Positions 18,379 through 27,519 of a stretch of DNA of 64,000 bases are shown piece by piece. Below the pieces are notes generated by a model. It was not told where the DNA came from. It was given only the letters and a program-made list of their open reading frames with translations, and searched no databases. The DNA is from Streptomyces leeuwenhoekii. GTDB lineage: Bacteria; Actinomycetota; Actinomycetes; Streptomycetales; Streptomycetaceae. The DNA lies in contig NZ_LN831790.1 of the NCBI RefSeq assembly GCF_001013905.1, forward strand, positions 5,842,001-5,906,000. Direction: 5' to 3'. Within the stretch, counting starts at the first letter, position 1; the number at the start of each line of letters is the position of its first letter. The position numbers were made by a program, and so were the translations under genes.

Positions 18379-18418
18379 ACCCGGACACTCCGCAAGGAGC
18401 GTCCGGGTTCCTTCTTTT
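18379..18418 (+). terminator. Terminator after ctaF
   Basis: Inverted repeat of 13 bp with one mismatch (18379-18391 with 18396-18408), GCAA loop, followed by TCCTTCTTTT. Confidence 0.88.
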
Positions 18419-18488
18419 GCCGCACGCGCGCTCACCCGTCCGGCCGACCCAGCGCGCCCCCGCCGACCCGGCTTCCTAGCGTGAGGCC

Positions 18489-19763
18489 ATGAGCCACTCA
18501 GTTCCCTTCAGAGCGCGGGGGCGCATCGTCGCCGGCTGCACGGCGCTGGTCGTCGCCCTCGGCGCGGGCGCCGCCGGCTGCAGCGGCGACGGTGATCCAC
18601 TGGCCGCCGCGCCGTACGACGCGGCGGACCAGATCTCCTTCAACGGCCCCACCGGCGCCGGGCAGACGGCCGACCCGGACCAGCCCCTGGAGGTCGTCGC
18701 CGAGGACTCCGACGGCCGCATCACCGACGTCACGGCCCAGGACGCCTCGGGACGGTACGTGGCGGGCGAACTCTCCGCCGACGGCACCCGCTGGCACAGC
18801 GTCTCCCCGCTGGCCGCCGACACGCGGTACACGGTGCGCGTCAGCACCGAGAACGACGACGGCGAGCCCGGCCGCGAGGTCCTCACCTTCCGGACCGGCA
18901 GGCCCGCCGCCAACAAGCGCCTGGACGTCACCTTCGGCCCCAAGGCGGGCACGTACGGCGTCGGCCAGCCCGTCACGGCCGAGCTCAGCGAGCCGGTGCG
19001 GGACCCGGCGCAGCGGGCCGTCGTGGAGCGGGCCCTGAAGGTGCGCTCCACCCCCGCGGTGGAGGGCGCCTGGCACTGGGTGGACGACGAGGAACTGCAC
19101 TACCGGCCCCGGGACTACTGGCCCGTCGGCGCCACCGTCGAGGCGTACAGCACCCTGGAGGGCATCAAGATCAGCGACCGGGTGTGGGGCGGTGGGGCCA
19201 AGCCCCTGAGGTTCACCACCGGCGACCGCGTCATCGCCGTCACCGACGCCGCCGCGCACACGATGACGGTCTACCGCAACGGCGAGGAGATCAGGCGGAT
19301 ACCCGTCACCACCGGCAAGCCCGGCTTCGAGACCCGCAACGGCGTCAAGGTGGTGCTCGGCAAGGAACCGTTCGTACGCATGCGCAGCAGCACCGTCGGC
19401 ATAGCCGAGGGCTCGGCGGACTCCTACGACCTGCCCGTCCACTTCGCCACCCGGGTCACCTGGAGCGGCGAGTACGTGCACGCCGCCCCCTGGTCGGTGG
19501 CCTCCCAGGGCAGCGCCAACGTCAGCCACGGCTGCGTCGGCATGAGCACCGGCAACGCGGAGTGGTTCTTCGGCACCGTCCGCGAGGGCGACCTGGTCGA
19601 GGTGGTCAACTCCTACGGCGAGACCATGGAGCCGTTCGGCAACGGCTTCGGCGACTGGAACCTCGACTGGAAGCAGTGGCGGGCCGGCAGCGCCCTGACG
19701 GGCGGCAAGCCCGACGGCCCCCGCCCCGAGGACGCCGCCCGGCTGCGGCCCGCCCAGGTGTGA
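18489..19763 (+). CDS. L,D-transpeptidase lipoprotein (YkuD family)
   Basis: 424-aa peptidoglycan crosslinking enzyme that makes 3-3 links. The signal ends at a lipobox, GAAGC (Cys ~31), so it is exported and lipidated. Residues ~45-245 form Ig-like modules (TRWHSVSPLAADTRYTVRV, ATVEAYSTLEGIKI). The YkuD domain follows with the catalytic signature HAAPWSVASQGSANVSHGCVGMS, where the second His and Cys are the active pair. Its position between ctaF and ctaE splits the oxidase cluster; it has its own upstream region and faces a receiver gene 19 nt away in opposite orientation. No functional tie to respiration is visible. Confidence 0.95.
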   Translation: MSHSVPFRARGRIVAGCTALVVALGAGAAGCSGDGDPLAAAPYDAADQISFNGPTGAGQTADPDQPLEVVAEDSDGRITDVTAQDASGRYVAGELSADGTRWHSVSPLAADTRYTVRVSTENDDGEPGREVLTFRTGRPAANKRLDVTFGPKAGTYGVGQPVTAELSEPVRDPAQRAVVERALKVRSTPAVEGAWHWVDDEELHYRPRDYWPVGATVEAYSTLEGIKISDRVWGGGAKPLRFTTGDRVIAVTDAAAHTMTVYRNGEEIRRIPVTTGKPGFETRNGVKVVLGKEPFVRMRSSTVGIAEGSADSYDLPVHFATRVTWSGEYVHAAPWSVASQGSANVSHGCVGMSTGNAEWFFGTVREGDLVEVVNSYGETMEPFGNGFGDWNLDWKQWRAGSALTGGKPDGPRPEDAARLRPAQV

Positions 19764-19782
19764 CGCCCGCCCGTGCAGGGGC

Positions 19783-20184
19783 TCAGGCGCTCTGCAGCCT
19801 CTTCTGCCGCAGCAGCGAGGCCAGGGCGGAGGCGAACTCCACCGGGTCCACCGGCAGCGTCACAGCGGCCTCCGCGCGGCTCCACGTGGCCAGCCAGGCG
19901 TCCTGCGGGCGGCCGATCAGGAGCAGCACCGGCGGGCACCGGAAGACCTCGTCCTTGATCTGCCGGCACAGGCCCATGCCGCCCATCGGCACGGCTTCGC
20001 CGTCCAGCACGCAGACGTCGATCCCGCCCTTGTCCAGCTCTCTGATGACGGCGTCCGGGGTCGCGCACTCCACGAACTCCACGACGGGCGCGTCCGGGGC
20101 CGGCCGCCGGCCGGTCGCGAGCCGTACCTGTTCGCGGGTGGTGGAGTCGTCGCTGTAGACCAGGACCGTGGCGGTCGGCTGCAT
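19783..20184 (-). CDS. Stand-alone receiver-like protein, atypical
   Basis: 133-aa protein with the CheY-like fold but no output domain. An acidic pair (VYSDDSTTRE) and a central Asp (IDVCVLDGEAVPMGG) are in the right places. The conserved Thr/Ser of beta 4 reads LLLIGRPQD and the conserved Lys of beta 5 is replaced in VTLPVDP. Phosphorylation-driven switching is therefore doubtful, and it may work as a constitutive adaptor. ATG 20184 has GGAGGAAC upstream. It lies between the L,D-transpeptidase and ctaE, divergent from ctaE. Confidence 0.85.
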   Translation of the reverse strand: MQPTATVLVYSDDSTTREQVRLATGRRPAPDAPVVEFVECATPDAVIRELDKGGIDVCVLDGEAVPMGGMGLCRQIKDEVFRCPPVLLLIGRPQDAWLATWSRAEAAVTLPVDPVEFASALASLLRQKRLQSA

Positions 20185-20360
20185 GGTTCCTCCGATACGC
20201 AGAGTGGCGTACGTCGTACGGACAGGCCCGTTGCGCGGATGCTACTCCCTCGGACACCCCGTCAGCACGGGTTCGGACAGGGCTTCGATGGGCCATACGG
20301 GCAGTACAGACGGGACGGACACTCCGAACGGCACCCCCCGGAGTGAGGGCGGGATAAGCG

Positions 20361-20377
20361 ACCGACATAATGTCGGT
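20361..20377. promoter_or_regulatory. Perfect palindrome covering the ctaE start codon
   Basis: ACCGACAT-A-ATGTCGGT, 8-bp arms around a single A; the ATG at 20370 lies inside the right arm. It could be an operator or an RNA hairpin hiding the start codon. Confidence 0.6.
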
Positions 20378-20990
20378 CGTGGCGACAGCAACGACAGTAG
20401 ACACCGGGCACGCGCACCCGTCGGTCAATCGACCGAACCTCACCAGCGTCGGAACCATCATCTGGCTGAGTTCCGAGCTGATGTTCTTCGCGGCCCTCTT
20501 CGCGATGTACTTCACCCTGCGATCGGTGACCGGGCCGGACTTCTGGTCCGAGAAGGCCGACGCCCTGAACTTCCCGTTCTCGGCGACGAACACCACGATC
20601 CTGGTGCTCTCCTCCCTCACCTGCCAGCTCGGCGTGTTCGCCGCCGAGCGCGGTGACGTGAAGAAGCTCCGGATGTGGTTCATCGTCACCTTCATCATGG
20701 GTGCGATCTTCATCGGCGGTCAGGTGTTCGAGTACACCGAGCTGGTCAAGCACGAGGGCCTGTCGCTCTCGTCCGACCCGTACGGCTCGGTGTTCTACCT
20801 GACCACCGGCTTCCACGGCCTGCACGTGACGGGCGGACTCATCGCCTTCCTGCTGGTCCTCGGCCGCACCTACGCGGCCCGGAGGTTCACCCACGAGCAG
20901 GCGACCGCCGCCATCGTCGTGTCCTACTACTGGCACTTCGTCGATGTCGTCTGGATCGGCCTCTTCGCCACGATCTACATGATCAAGTAG
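20370..20990 (+). CDS. ctaE: Cytochrome c oxidase subunit III
   Basis: 206-aa subunit with five membrane helices and the family motifs [32 protein letters not shown] and [14 protein letters not shown]. It stabilises subunit I and its proton uptake. ATG 20370 is the family-typical start ([22 protein letters not shown]), although no good Shine-Dalgarno site lies at normal distance. The start codon is inside a perfect palindrome. It begins the ctaE-qcrCAB transcription unit, with qcrC 65 nt downstream, and is separated from ctaCDF by two unrelated genes. Confidence 0.97.
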   Translation: MSVVATATTVDTGHAHPSVNRPNLTSVGTIIWLSSELMFFAALFAMYFTLRSVTGPDFWSEKADALNFPFSATNTTILVLSSLTCQLGVFAAERGDVKKLRMWFIVTFIMGAIFIGGQVFEYTELVKHEGLSLSSDPYGSVFYLTTGFHGLHVTGGLIAFLLVLGRTYAARRFTHEQATAAIVVSYYWHFVDVVWIGLFATIYMIK

Positions 20991-21055
20991 TCGCGGCCCG
21001 CTCCCGCGCAATCCCAGAAGCATCGACGCAGAAGATCCTGACACCGGGGTAATCC

Positions 21056-21865
21056 GTGAAAAAGCTCTCCGCACGACGACGCCACCCGCTGGCGGCGCTC
21101 GTCGTCCTACTCCTCGCGCTGGCATGCACCGGGGGGCTGTACGCCGCGTTCGCACCCGCGGACAAGGCGCAGGCCGACGAAACCGCCCAGTCCCTCGCCA
21201 TCGACGAGGGCAAGAAGCTCTACTCGGTCGGCTGCGCCAGCTGCCACGGCACCGATGGTCAGGGCACCACCGACGGTCCGAGCCTGGTGGGCGTGGGCGC
21301 CGCGGCCGTCGACTTCCAGGTGGGCACCGGCCGTATGCCGGCCCAGCAGCCGGGCGCGCAGGTCCCGCGCAAGAAGAACATCTACTCGCAGGCCGAGATC
21401 GACCAGCTCGCGGCGTACGTCGCCTCGCTGGGTGCCGGTCCGACCGTTCCCACCAAGGAGCAGTACGGCCCCGAGGGCGCGGACATCGCCAAGGGCGGCG
21501 ACCTGTTCCGCACCAACTGCGCGCAGTGCCACAACTTCACCGGCAAGGGCGGCGCGCTGACGCACGGCAAGTACGCCCCGACCCTGGAGGGCGTCGACCC
21601 GAAGCACATCTACGAGGCCATGGAAACCGGCCCGCAGAACATGCCCTCCTTCCCCGACGGCACCCTGTCGGAGCAGAACAAGAAGGACATCATCGCGTAC
21701 CTGAACGCGGTCAACGGAGAAGAGAGCGAGAGCCGAGGCGGCCTCGAGCTGGGTGGCATCGGGCCGGTCGCCGAGGGCCTCTTCGGCTGGATCTTCGGCC
21801 TCGGCACCCTCGTCGCCATCGCCGTGTGGGTCGCCGCCCGGACCGCAAAGGCCAAGAAGTCATGA
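21056..21865 (+). CDS. qcrC: Diheme cytochrome c subunit of bc1 complex
   Basis: 269-aa membrane-anchored cytochrome cc. An N-terminal signal anchor (HPLAALVVLLLALACTGGLYAAF) is followed by two cytochrome c domains with CASCH (~62) and CAQCH (~160) heme sites and Met ligands in GRMPAQQ and NMPSFPDG. A C-terminal helix (LFGWIFGLGTLVAIAVWVAA) anchors it again. In actinobacteria it replaces soluble cytochrome c by wiring bc1 to aa3 directly. GTG 21056 is chosen by fit to the signal peptide. Its stop overlaps qcrA as ATGA. Confidence 0.97.
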   Translation: MKKLSARRRHPLAALVVLLLALACTGGLYAAFAPADKAQADETAQSLAIDEGKKLYSVGCASCHGTDGQGTTDGPSLVGVGAAAVDFQVGTGRMPAQQPGAQVPRKKNIYSQAEIDQLAAYVASLGAGPTVPTKEQYGPEGADIAKGGDLFRTNCAQCHNFTGKGGALTHGKYAPTLEGVDPKHIYEAMETGPQNMPSFPDGTLSEQNKKDIIAYLNAVNGEESESRGGLELGGIGPVAEGLFGWIFGLGTLVAIAVWVAARTAKAKKS

Positions 21866-22920
21866 GTAGCCAAGACATTCCCGAAGAGAACCTGCCCGCA
21901 GCGCAGGACACCGCACACGGCGCGGTAGGCGTCGCGGACGAGAAGCACCCGTTCGCCGACCCGGGCCTGCCGCCCCACGAGCACCGGATCCAGGACGTCG
22001 ACGAGCGGGCCGCCAAGCGGTCCGAGCGTGCCGTCGCCCTGATGTTCACGGTGTCGATGCTGGCCACCATCGGCTTCATCGCCTCGTTCGTCGCGATCCC
22101 GCACGACAAGTCGGTCTACATCTTCCCGATCGGCCACATCAACGCGCTGAACTTCGCCCTGGGCCTGACCCTGGGCCTGGCGCTGTTCTGCATCGGCGCG
22201 GGCGCGGTCCACTGGGCCCGCACCCTGATGTCCGACGTGGAGGTCGCCGACGACCGGCACCCGATCGAGGCCTCCGAAGAGGTCCGCGCGAAGGTCCACG
22301 CCGACTTCAAGCAGGGCGCCAAGGAGTCCGTGATCGGCCGTCGCAAGCTGATCCGCAACACCATGTTCGGCGCGCTCACCCTGGTGCCGCTGTCCGGTGT
22401 CGTCCTGCTGCGCGACCTCGGCCCGCTGCCCGAGGAGAAGCTGCGCCACACCCTGTGGTCCAAGGGCAAGCTGCTGGTCAACATGAACACGAACGAGCCG
22501 CTGCGCCCGTCCGACGTGGCCGTCGGCTCGCTCACCTTCGCCAAGCCCGAGGGCCTGGAGCAGCACGACCACGGCTTCCAGAACGAGATCGCCAAGGCCG
22601 CCCTGATGATCGTCCGGATCCAGCCGGACAACATCAAGGACAAGCGCGAGCTCGAATGGTCGCACGAGGGCATCGTCGCGTTCTCGAAGATCTGCACCCA
22701 CGTCGGTTGCCCGATCTCGCTGTACGAGCAGCAGACGCACCACGTGCTGTGCCCCTGCCACCAGTCCACCTTCGACCTCTCCGACGGTGCCCGGGTGATC
22801 TTCGGTCCCGCCGGTCACGCCCTTCCGCAGCTGCGCATCGGCGTGAACGACGAGGGCTACCTCGAAGCGCTCGGCGACTTCGAAGAGCCCGTCGGTCCTG
22901 CTTTCTGGGAGCGCGGATGA
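21862..22920 (+). CDS. qcrA: Rieske iron-sulfur subunit of bc1 complex
   Basis: 352-aa Rieske protein. A ~70-residue acidic N-terminus precedes three membrane helices. The third is preceded by a twin-arginine motif, GRRKLIRNTMFG, matching the known streptomycete arrangement in which Sec/YidC inserts the first two helices and Tat exports the folded cluster domain. The 2Fe-2S ligands are in CTHVGCP and CPCHQS. ATG 21862 overlaps the qcrC stop by 4 nt, and its own stop overlaps qcrB by 4 nt. It passes electrons from menaquinol to the QcrC hemes. Confidence 0.97.
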   Translation: MSSQDIPEENLPAAQDTAHGAVGVADEKHPFADPGLPPHEHRIQDVDERAAKRSERAVALMFTVSMLATIGFIASFVAIPHDKSVYIFPIGHINALNFALGLTLGLALFCIGAGAVHWARTLMSDVEVADDRHPIEASEEVRAKVHADFKQGAKESVIGRRKLIRNTMFGALTLVPLSGVVLLRDLGPLPEEKLRHTLWSKGKLLVNMNTNEPLRPSDVAVGSLTFAKPEGLEQHDHGFQNEIAKAALMIVRIQPDNIKDKRELEWSHEGIVAFSKICTHVGCPISLYEQQTHHVLCPCHQSTFDLSDGARVIFGPAGHALPQLRIGVNDEGYLEALGDFEEPVGPAFWERG

Positions 22921-24554
22921 GCACCAACACCAGCACAGAGTCCCGCTCTCGCGGGAAGGCACCGGCCGGCGAGCGCGTCGCCGACTGGGCCGACGGCCGG
23001 CTCGGGATCTACTCCCTGGCCAAGGCCAACATGCGGAAGATCTTCCCGGACCACTGGTCCTTCATGCTGGGCGAGGTCTGCCTCTACAGCTTCATCATCA
23101 TCATCCTCACGGGTGTGTACCTGACGCTGTTCTTCCACCCGTCGATGAACGAGGTGGAGTACCACGGCTCCTACGTCCCGATGCAGGGACAGCTGATGAG
23201 CGAGGCGTACAAGTCGACGCTGGACATCAGCTTCGACGTGCGCGGCGGTCTGCTCATCCGGCAGATCCACCACTGGGCGGCCGTCGTCTTCCTCGCCGGC
23301 ATGTTCGTGCACATGATGCGCGTCTTCTTCACCGGCGCGTTCCGCAAGCCGCGTGAGATCAACTGGCTGTTCGGCTTCCTGCTGTTCGTCCTCGGCATGT
23401 TCACCGGCTTCACCGGCTACTCGCTCCCGGACGACCTGCTCTCCGGCACCGGTGTCCGCTTCACGCAGGGCGCGATCCTGTCCGTGCCGATCGTCGGCAC
23501 GTACATCTCGATGTTCCTGTTCGGCGGAGAGTTCCCCGGCGACGACATGGTGGCCCGGTTCTACTCGATCCACATCCTGCTGCTGCCGGGCATCATGCTC
23601 GGTCTGGTGGTCGCCCACCTGATCCTGGTCTTCTACCACAAGCACACGCAGTTCGCGGGTCCCGGACGGACCAACAACAACGTCGTCGGCATGCCGCTGC
23701 TGCCGGTCTACATGGCCAAGGCCGGAGGCTTCTTCTTCCTGGTCTTCGGCGTCATCGCCATCCTCGGCGGCATCGCGTCGATCAACCCGATCTGGGTGCT
23801 CGGCCCCTACCGCCCGGACCAGGTGTCCACCGGCGCCCAGCCCGACTGGTACATGGGCTTCGCCGAGGGTCTGGTCCGCGCCATGCCCGGCTGGGAGATC
23901 AACTTCTGGGGCCACACGCTGGTCCTCGGCGTGTTCGTCCCGCTGGCGCTGTTCGGTCTGTTCCTCGCGGCGATCGCCGTGTACCCCTTCATCGAGTCGT
24001 GGGTCACCGGAGACAAGCGCGAGCACCACATCCTGGACCGGCCGCGCAACGCCCCGACGCGCACCGCCCTCGGTGTCGCGTGGATCACCGCGTACATGAT
24101 CATGCTGATCGGCGGTGGCAACGACATCGTCGCCACCCACTTCCACCTGTCGATCAACGCGGTCACCTGGTTCGTCCGCATCGGCTTCTTCGTCGGCCCG
24201 GTCATCGCCTTCGTCATCACCAAGCGGATCTGCCTCGGCCTCCAGCGCCGGGACAAGGAGAAGGTGCTGCACGGCCGCGAGTCGGGCATCATCAAGCGCC
24301 TGCCGCACGGTGAGTTCATCGAGGTGCACGAGCCGCTCAGCCAGGAGCAGCTCTACACGCTCACCGCGCACGAGCAGTACCAGCCGGCCGAGATCGGCCC
24401 GACGGTCGACGAGAACGGTGTCGAGCGCAAGGTGAAGGGCTCCGAGAAGCTGCGCGCGAAGCTCAGCAAGGCGTACTACGGCGAGGAGTCCCAGATTCCG
24501 AAGCCGACCGTCGAGGAATACAAGGAGATCACGAGCGGCCACGGCCACCACTGA
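22917..24554 (+). CDS. qcrB: Cytochrome b subunit of bc1 complex
   Basis: 545-aa diheme cytochrome b, the menaquinol-oxidising core. Heme-binding His pairs are in [23 protein letters not shown] and [28 protein letters not shown]; the Qo-site signature reads [12 protein letters not shown]. It has a long actinobacterial C-terminal extension beyond the last helix ([17 protein letters not shown] onward to SGHGHH). This subunit is the binding site of QcrB inhibitors studied in mycobacteria. Translationally coupled to qcrA. A strong terminator ends the operon. Confidence 0.98.
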   Translation: MSTNTSTESRSRGKAPAGERVADWADGRLGIYSLAKANMRKIFPDHWSFMLGEVCLYSFIIIILTGVYLTLFFHPSMNEVEYHGSYVPMQGQLMSEAYKSTLDISFDVRGGLLIRQIHHWAAVVFLAGMFVHMMRVFFTGAFRKPREINWLFGFLLFVLGMFTGFTGYSLPDDLLSGTGVRFTQGAILSVPIVGTYISMFLFGGEFPGDDMVARFYSIHILLLPGIMLGLVVAHLILVFYHKHTQFAGPGRTNNNVVGMPLLPVYMAKAGGFFFLVFGVIAILGGIASINPIWVLGPYRPDQVSTGAQPDWYMGFAEGLVRAMPGWEINFWGHTLVLGVFVPLALFGLFLAAIAVYPFIESWVTGDKREHHILDRPRNAPTRTALGVAWITAYMIMLIGGGNDIVATHFHLSINAVTWFVRIGFFVGPVIAFVITKRICLGLQRRDKEKVLHGRESGIIKRLPHGEFIEVHEPLSQEQLYTLTAHEQYQPAEIGPTVDENGVERKVKGSEKLRAKLSKAYYGEESQIPKPTVEEYKEITSGHGHH

Positions 24555-24579
24555 TCCCCGAGCGTCGCCACACCACGAG

Positions 24580-24616
24580 CGAAGGGCCCCGTCCGGAGAC
24601 CGGACGGGGCCCTTCG
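24580..24616 (+). terminator. Terminator after qcrB
   Basis: Perfect 17-bp stem (24580-24596 with 24600-24616) with a 3-nt AGA loop, 25 nt after the stop. Confidence 0.85.
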
Positions 24617-24682
24617 CCGTGCCCGTGGCTGGATAGGGTGGAGCCGAGTCTTCGAACCCTCGACACCACCCAGGAGCGGCTG

Positions 24683-25747
24683 ATGAGCGCTGTGACCCCC
24701 GCTGGAGGCGACACCGCGGCGGGCCGTTCCTGGCCCGCCCTGCTGAACGGCCTGCTGGAGGGCCGGGACCTGTCCGCGGACGAGACCGCCTGGGCGATGG
24801 ACGTGATCATGCGCGGCGAGGCGACCGACGCGCAGATCGCCGGCTTCGCGGTGGCGCTGCGGTCCAAGGGCGAGACGGTCGAGGAGATCACCGGCCTGGT
24901 CCGCACGATGTACGACCACGCCCGGGTGATCGAGGTGCCGGGGGAGACCGTCGACATCGTCGGCACCGGGGGTGACGGCGCGAAGACCGTCAACATCTCC
25001 ACCATGTCGGCGATCGTGGTCGCCGGGACGGGCGCGAAGGTCGTCAAGCACGGCAACCGCGCCGCGTCGTCGGCGTCGGGCGCCTCGGACGTGCTGGAGA
25101 AGCTCGGCGTCAATCTGGAGCTGCCGGTCCAGCGGGTCGCCCAGGTCGCCGAGGAGGCCGGGATCACCTTCTGCTTCGCGGTGAAGTTCCACCCGGCGCT
25201 GCGCCATGTCGCGGCGGCCCGCGGCCAGCTCGGCATCCGCACGACGTTCAACGTGCTCGGCCCGCTGACCAACCCGGCCCGGGTCAAGGCCCAGGCGGTC
25301 GGCGTCGCGGACCCGCGGATGGCGCCGATCGTGGCCGGCGTGCTGGCCAGGCGCGGCAACTCCTCGCTGGTCTTCCGCGGCGACGACGGTCTGGACGAGC
25401 TGACCACCACGTCCACGTCCCGGGTCTGGGTCGTCCGGGACGGCGAGGTCACCGAGGAGCACTTCGACCCTCGGGACGTCGGCATCGAGCTGGTCCCGGT
25501 GGAGGCGCTGCGCGGCGCCGACGCCTCCTACAACGCCGACGTGGCCCGGCGCCTGCTGCACGGGGAGACCGGCCCGGTGCGCGACGCGGTGCTGCTCAAC
25601 GCGGCCGCGGCCCTGGTGGCCCTGGCGCCCGGCGGGGCGCCCCTGACGGAGCGGATCCGGGCCGGCATGGAGAAGGCGGCCGAGTCGATCGACTCGGGCG
25701 CCGCCCTGCGGGTCCTGGAGCGCTGGGTGGCCGCCAGCAACGCGTGA
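24683..25747 (+). CDS. trpD: Anthranilate phosphoribosyltransferase
   Basis: 354-aa enzyme joining anthranilate to PRPP, the second step of tryptophan synthesis. It shows the PRPP-binding [14 protein letters not shown] (~94), [18 protein letters not shown] and [15 protein letters not shown] 24683 has AGGAG 7 nt upstream; the 15 extra upstream codons are not conserved-looking. It stands alone between the qcr operon and a SAM-IV riboswitch, away from the attenuated trpEG gene 30 kb downstream. No Trp leader precedes it. Confidence 0.96.
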   Translation: MSAVTPAGGDTAAGRSWPALLNGLLEGRDLSADETAWAMDVIMRGEATDAQIAGFAVALRSKGETVEEITGLVRTMYDHARVIEVPGETVDIVGTGGDGAKTVNISTMSAIVVAGTGAKVVKHGNRAASSASGASDVLEKLGVNLELPVQRVAQVAEEAGITFCFAVKFHPALRHVAAARGQLGIRTTFNVLGPLTNPARVKAQAVGVADPRMAPIVAGVLARRGNSSLVFRGDDGLDELTTTSTSRVWVVRDGEVTEEHFDPRDVGIELVPVEALRGADASYNADVARRLLHGETGPVRDAVLLNAAAALVALAPGGAPLTERIRAGMEKAAESIDSGAALRVLERWVAASNA

Positions 25748-25768
25748 CGCGCCACCGCGGACGTGACG

Positions 25769-25812
25769 GACGTCCCGCGATCCGGACACGGGTTGCGGGA
25801 CGTCGATCTTTT
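25769..25812 (+). terminator. Terminator after trpD
   Basis: 10-bp stem (25769-25778 with 25795-25804) around a 16-nt loop, followed by GATCTTTT. Confidence 0.7.
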
Positions 25813-25830
25813 CCCGTACGTTCCTGTCCA

Positions 25831-25944
25831 GGTCATGAGTGACAGTCATTCGGCCCCGGCCGACTGTCCGGCAACCCTCCGTCCGTGGCGGGGTGCCCCG
25901 GGTGAAGACCAGGCCGCAGACAGCAGGGTCTGCGGCAAGCGCGG
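25831..25944 (+). ncRNA. SAM-IV riboswitch
   Basis: The segment matches the SAM-IV aptamer as I know it: GGTCATGAGTG at the start, CCGGCAACCCTCC in the core, GGGGTGCCCCGGGTGA, a closing GACC, and the 3' pseudoknot partner CGGCAAGCGCGG at ~25933-25944. SAM-IV is an actinobacterial class that senses S-adenosylmethionine and represses sulfur genes. The downstream gene is a class V aminotransferase. The expression platform is not obvious; AGGGC (26027) with GCCCTTTT (26054-26061) may form a weak terminator. Confidence 0.93.
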
Positions 25945-26142
25945 ACCCCTCACGCGCTCGTGAGCGAGCGTGGGGCCAGGGGTCCTGGTCGTTCGAGGGA
26001 GCCTTCCGTGAGCAAGCGAATGCGTTAGGGCCGCAGAGCCCCGCCTCCGCACAGCCCTTTTCACTTTCCTCTCGCCCTCTCCCGCGCTGGAGCCGTACCC
26101 GCTCGCGTGGTGAGGCGTACCTGCCTGTACGGGAGTTCCCCC

Positions 26143-27519
26143 ATGTCTGTCTCCACCGCTGTCGCCGATCAGTCCGTTTGTGCCCCGCTGCCCGTTCTGG
26201 GCAGGGATGTCACCGTCCCCCTCGTCACCGGGGGCGAGGTCACCTACGCCGCGCTCGACTACGCCGCCAGCGCCCCGGCGCTCCAGCGGGTCTGGGACGA
26301 CGTGGCGGCGTACGCGCCGTACTACGGCAGCGTGCACCGCGGCGCCGGGTATCTGTCGCAGCTGTCGACCGACCTGTTCGAGAACGCCCGCCGGACCGTC
26401 GCCGGGTTCCTCGACTGCCGGGAGACGGACCAGGTGGTGTTCACCCGGTCCACCACCGACTCCCTCAACCTGCTCGCCGCCGCCCTGCCCGCCGGCTGCC
26501 GGGTCTTCGTCTTCGAGACCGAGCACCACGCCTCCCTGCTGCCCTGGAGGGACGCGGAGGTCACCTGCCTCGACGCCCCGCGCACCCCGCGCCAGGCCGT
26601 GGAGACCCTGGAGCGCGCCCTGGCCGACCGCGACCCCCACGGCCCCGCCCTCGTCTGCGTCACCGGCGCCTCCAACGTCACCGGCGAGCTGTGGCCGGTG
26701 CGCGAGCTGGCCGCCGCCGCGCACGCGCACGGCGCCCGGATCGTGCTCGACGCCGCCCAGCTCGCCCCGCACCACCCGGTCAGCGTCCGCGACCTCGACG
26801 TCGACTGGGTCGCCTTCTCCGGGCACAAGCTGTACGCCCCCTTCGGCTCCGGCGTGCTGGCGGGCCGTGCCGACTGGCTGCGCGAGGCCGAGCCGTACCT
26901 CGCGGGCGGCGGCGCCAGCCGCAAGGTCACCCGGCGCGCGGACGGGGGAGTGGACGTGGAGTGGCACGACAGCGCCGCCCGCCACGAGGCCGGGTCGCCC
27001 AACGTGATCGGCGCCTACGCCATCGCCTCCGCCTGCAAGGCCCTCACCGAGGCCGGGTTCGAGGCCCTGGTCGCCCGGGAGCGGTACCTGATCGACACGG
27101 TGCGGGCGGGGCTGGCCGAGGTGCCCGAGGTCAAGGTGCTCTCGCTGTTCGGCGACGACGCCCCGCGCGTGGGGGTCATCTCCTTCGTCGTCGAGGGCTG
27201 GAACAGCTCCCACTTCGCCGCCGCCCTGTCGGCCGAGTACGGCATCGGCGTGCGCGACGGCCTGTTCTGCGCCCACCCGCTGGTGCGCACCCTGCTCGGC
27301 AGCGACCCGCAGACGCAGGGCGAGTGCGGCGCCCCCGAGGCGGCGCCCGGCGAGAAGTCCCTCAACGCGATCCGGGTCAGCTTCGGCGCGGGCACGCCGG
27401 ACGAGCACGTGGAGCGCTTCCTGACGGCGGTGAAGGAACTGGTGCGCGACGGCGCGCGGTGGAACTACCGCACCGAGGACGGGCGGTGTGTGCCGGACAC
27501 CTCCGCCGCGGCCGCGTGA
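26143..27519 (+). CDS. Class V aminotransferase (cysteine desulfurase-like), SAM-regulated
   Basis: 458-aa fold-type I PLP enzyme. The substrate and cofactor region reads ALDYAASAPALQRV and YYGSVHRGAGYLS, with ETEHHASLLPW, VTGASNVTGELWPV, DAAQLAPHH and the PLP Lys in FSGHKLYAPFGSGV. The SufS/IscS persulfide loop is not evident, so it may be a lyase or aminotransferase rather than a true desulfurase. ATG 26143 has CGGGAG 8 nt upstream. A SAM-IV riboswitch controls it, placing it in sulfur or methionine metabolism. Its last 55 nt overlap the convergent glycerate kinase gene. Confidence 0.88.
   Translation: MSVSTAVADQSVCAPLPVLGRDVTVPLVTGGEVTYAALDYAASAPALQRVWDDVAAYAPYYGSVHRGAGYLSQLSTDLFENARRTVAGFLDCRETDQVVFTRSTTDSLNLLAAALPAGCRVFVFETEHHASLLPWRDAEVTCLDAPRTPRQAVETLERALADRDPHGPALVCVTGASNVTGELWPVRELAAAAHAHGARIVLDAAQLAPHHPVSVRDLDVDWVAFSGHKLYAPFGSGVLAGRADWLREAEPYLAGGGASRKVTRRADGGVDVEWHDSAARHEAGSPNVIGAYAIASACKALTEAGFEALVARERYLIDTVRAGLAEVPEVKVLSLFGDDAPRVGVISFVVEGWNSSHFAAALSAEYGIGVRDGLFCAHPLVRTLLGSDPQTQGECGAPEAAPGEKSLNAIRVSFGAGTPDEHVERFLTAVKELVRDGARWNYRTEDGRCVPDTSAAAA

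Larger units (their letters stand above)
25748..26142. other. Intergenic region: trpD terminator, SAM-IV riboswitch, long leader
   Basis: 395 bp. Besides the terminator and aptamer, the 198 bp after the aptamer is leader RNA with small hairpins (CCAGG-GGT-CCTGG near 25976) and no believable gene. The ribosome site CGGGAG lies at ~26130. Confidence 0.7.

Noticed and set aside
15121..21056. Rex (redox) operator before the cta or qcr genes
   Set aside because: No TTGTGAA...TTCACAA-like site is visible in these upstream regions.
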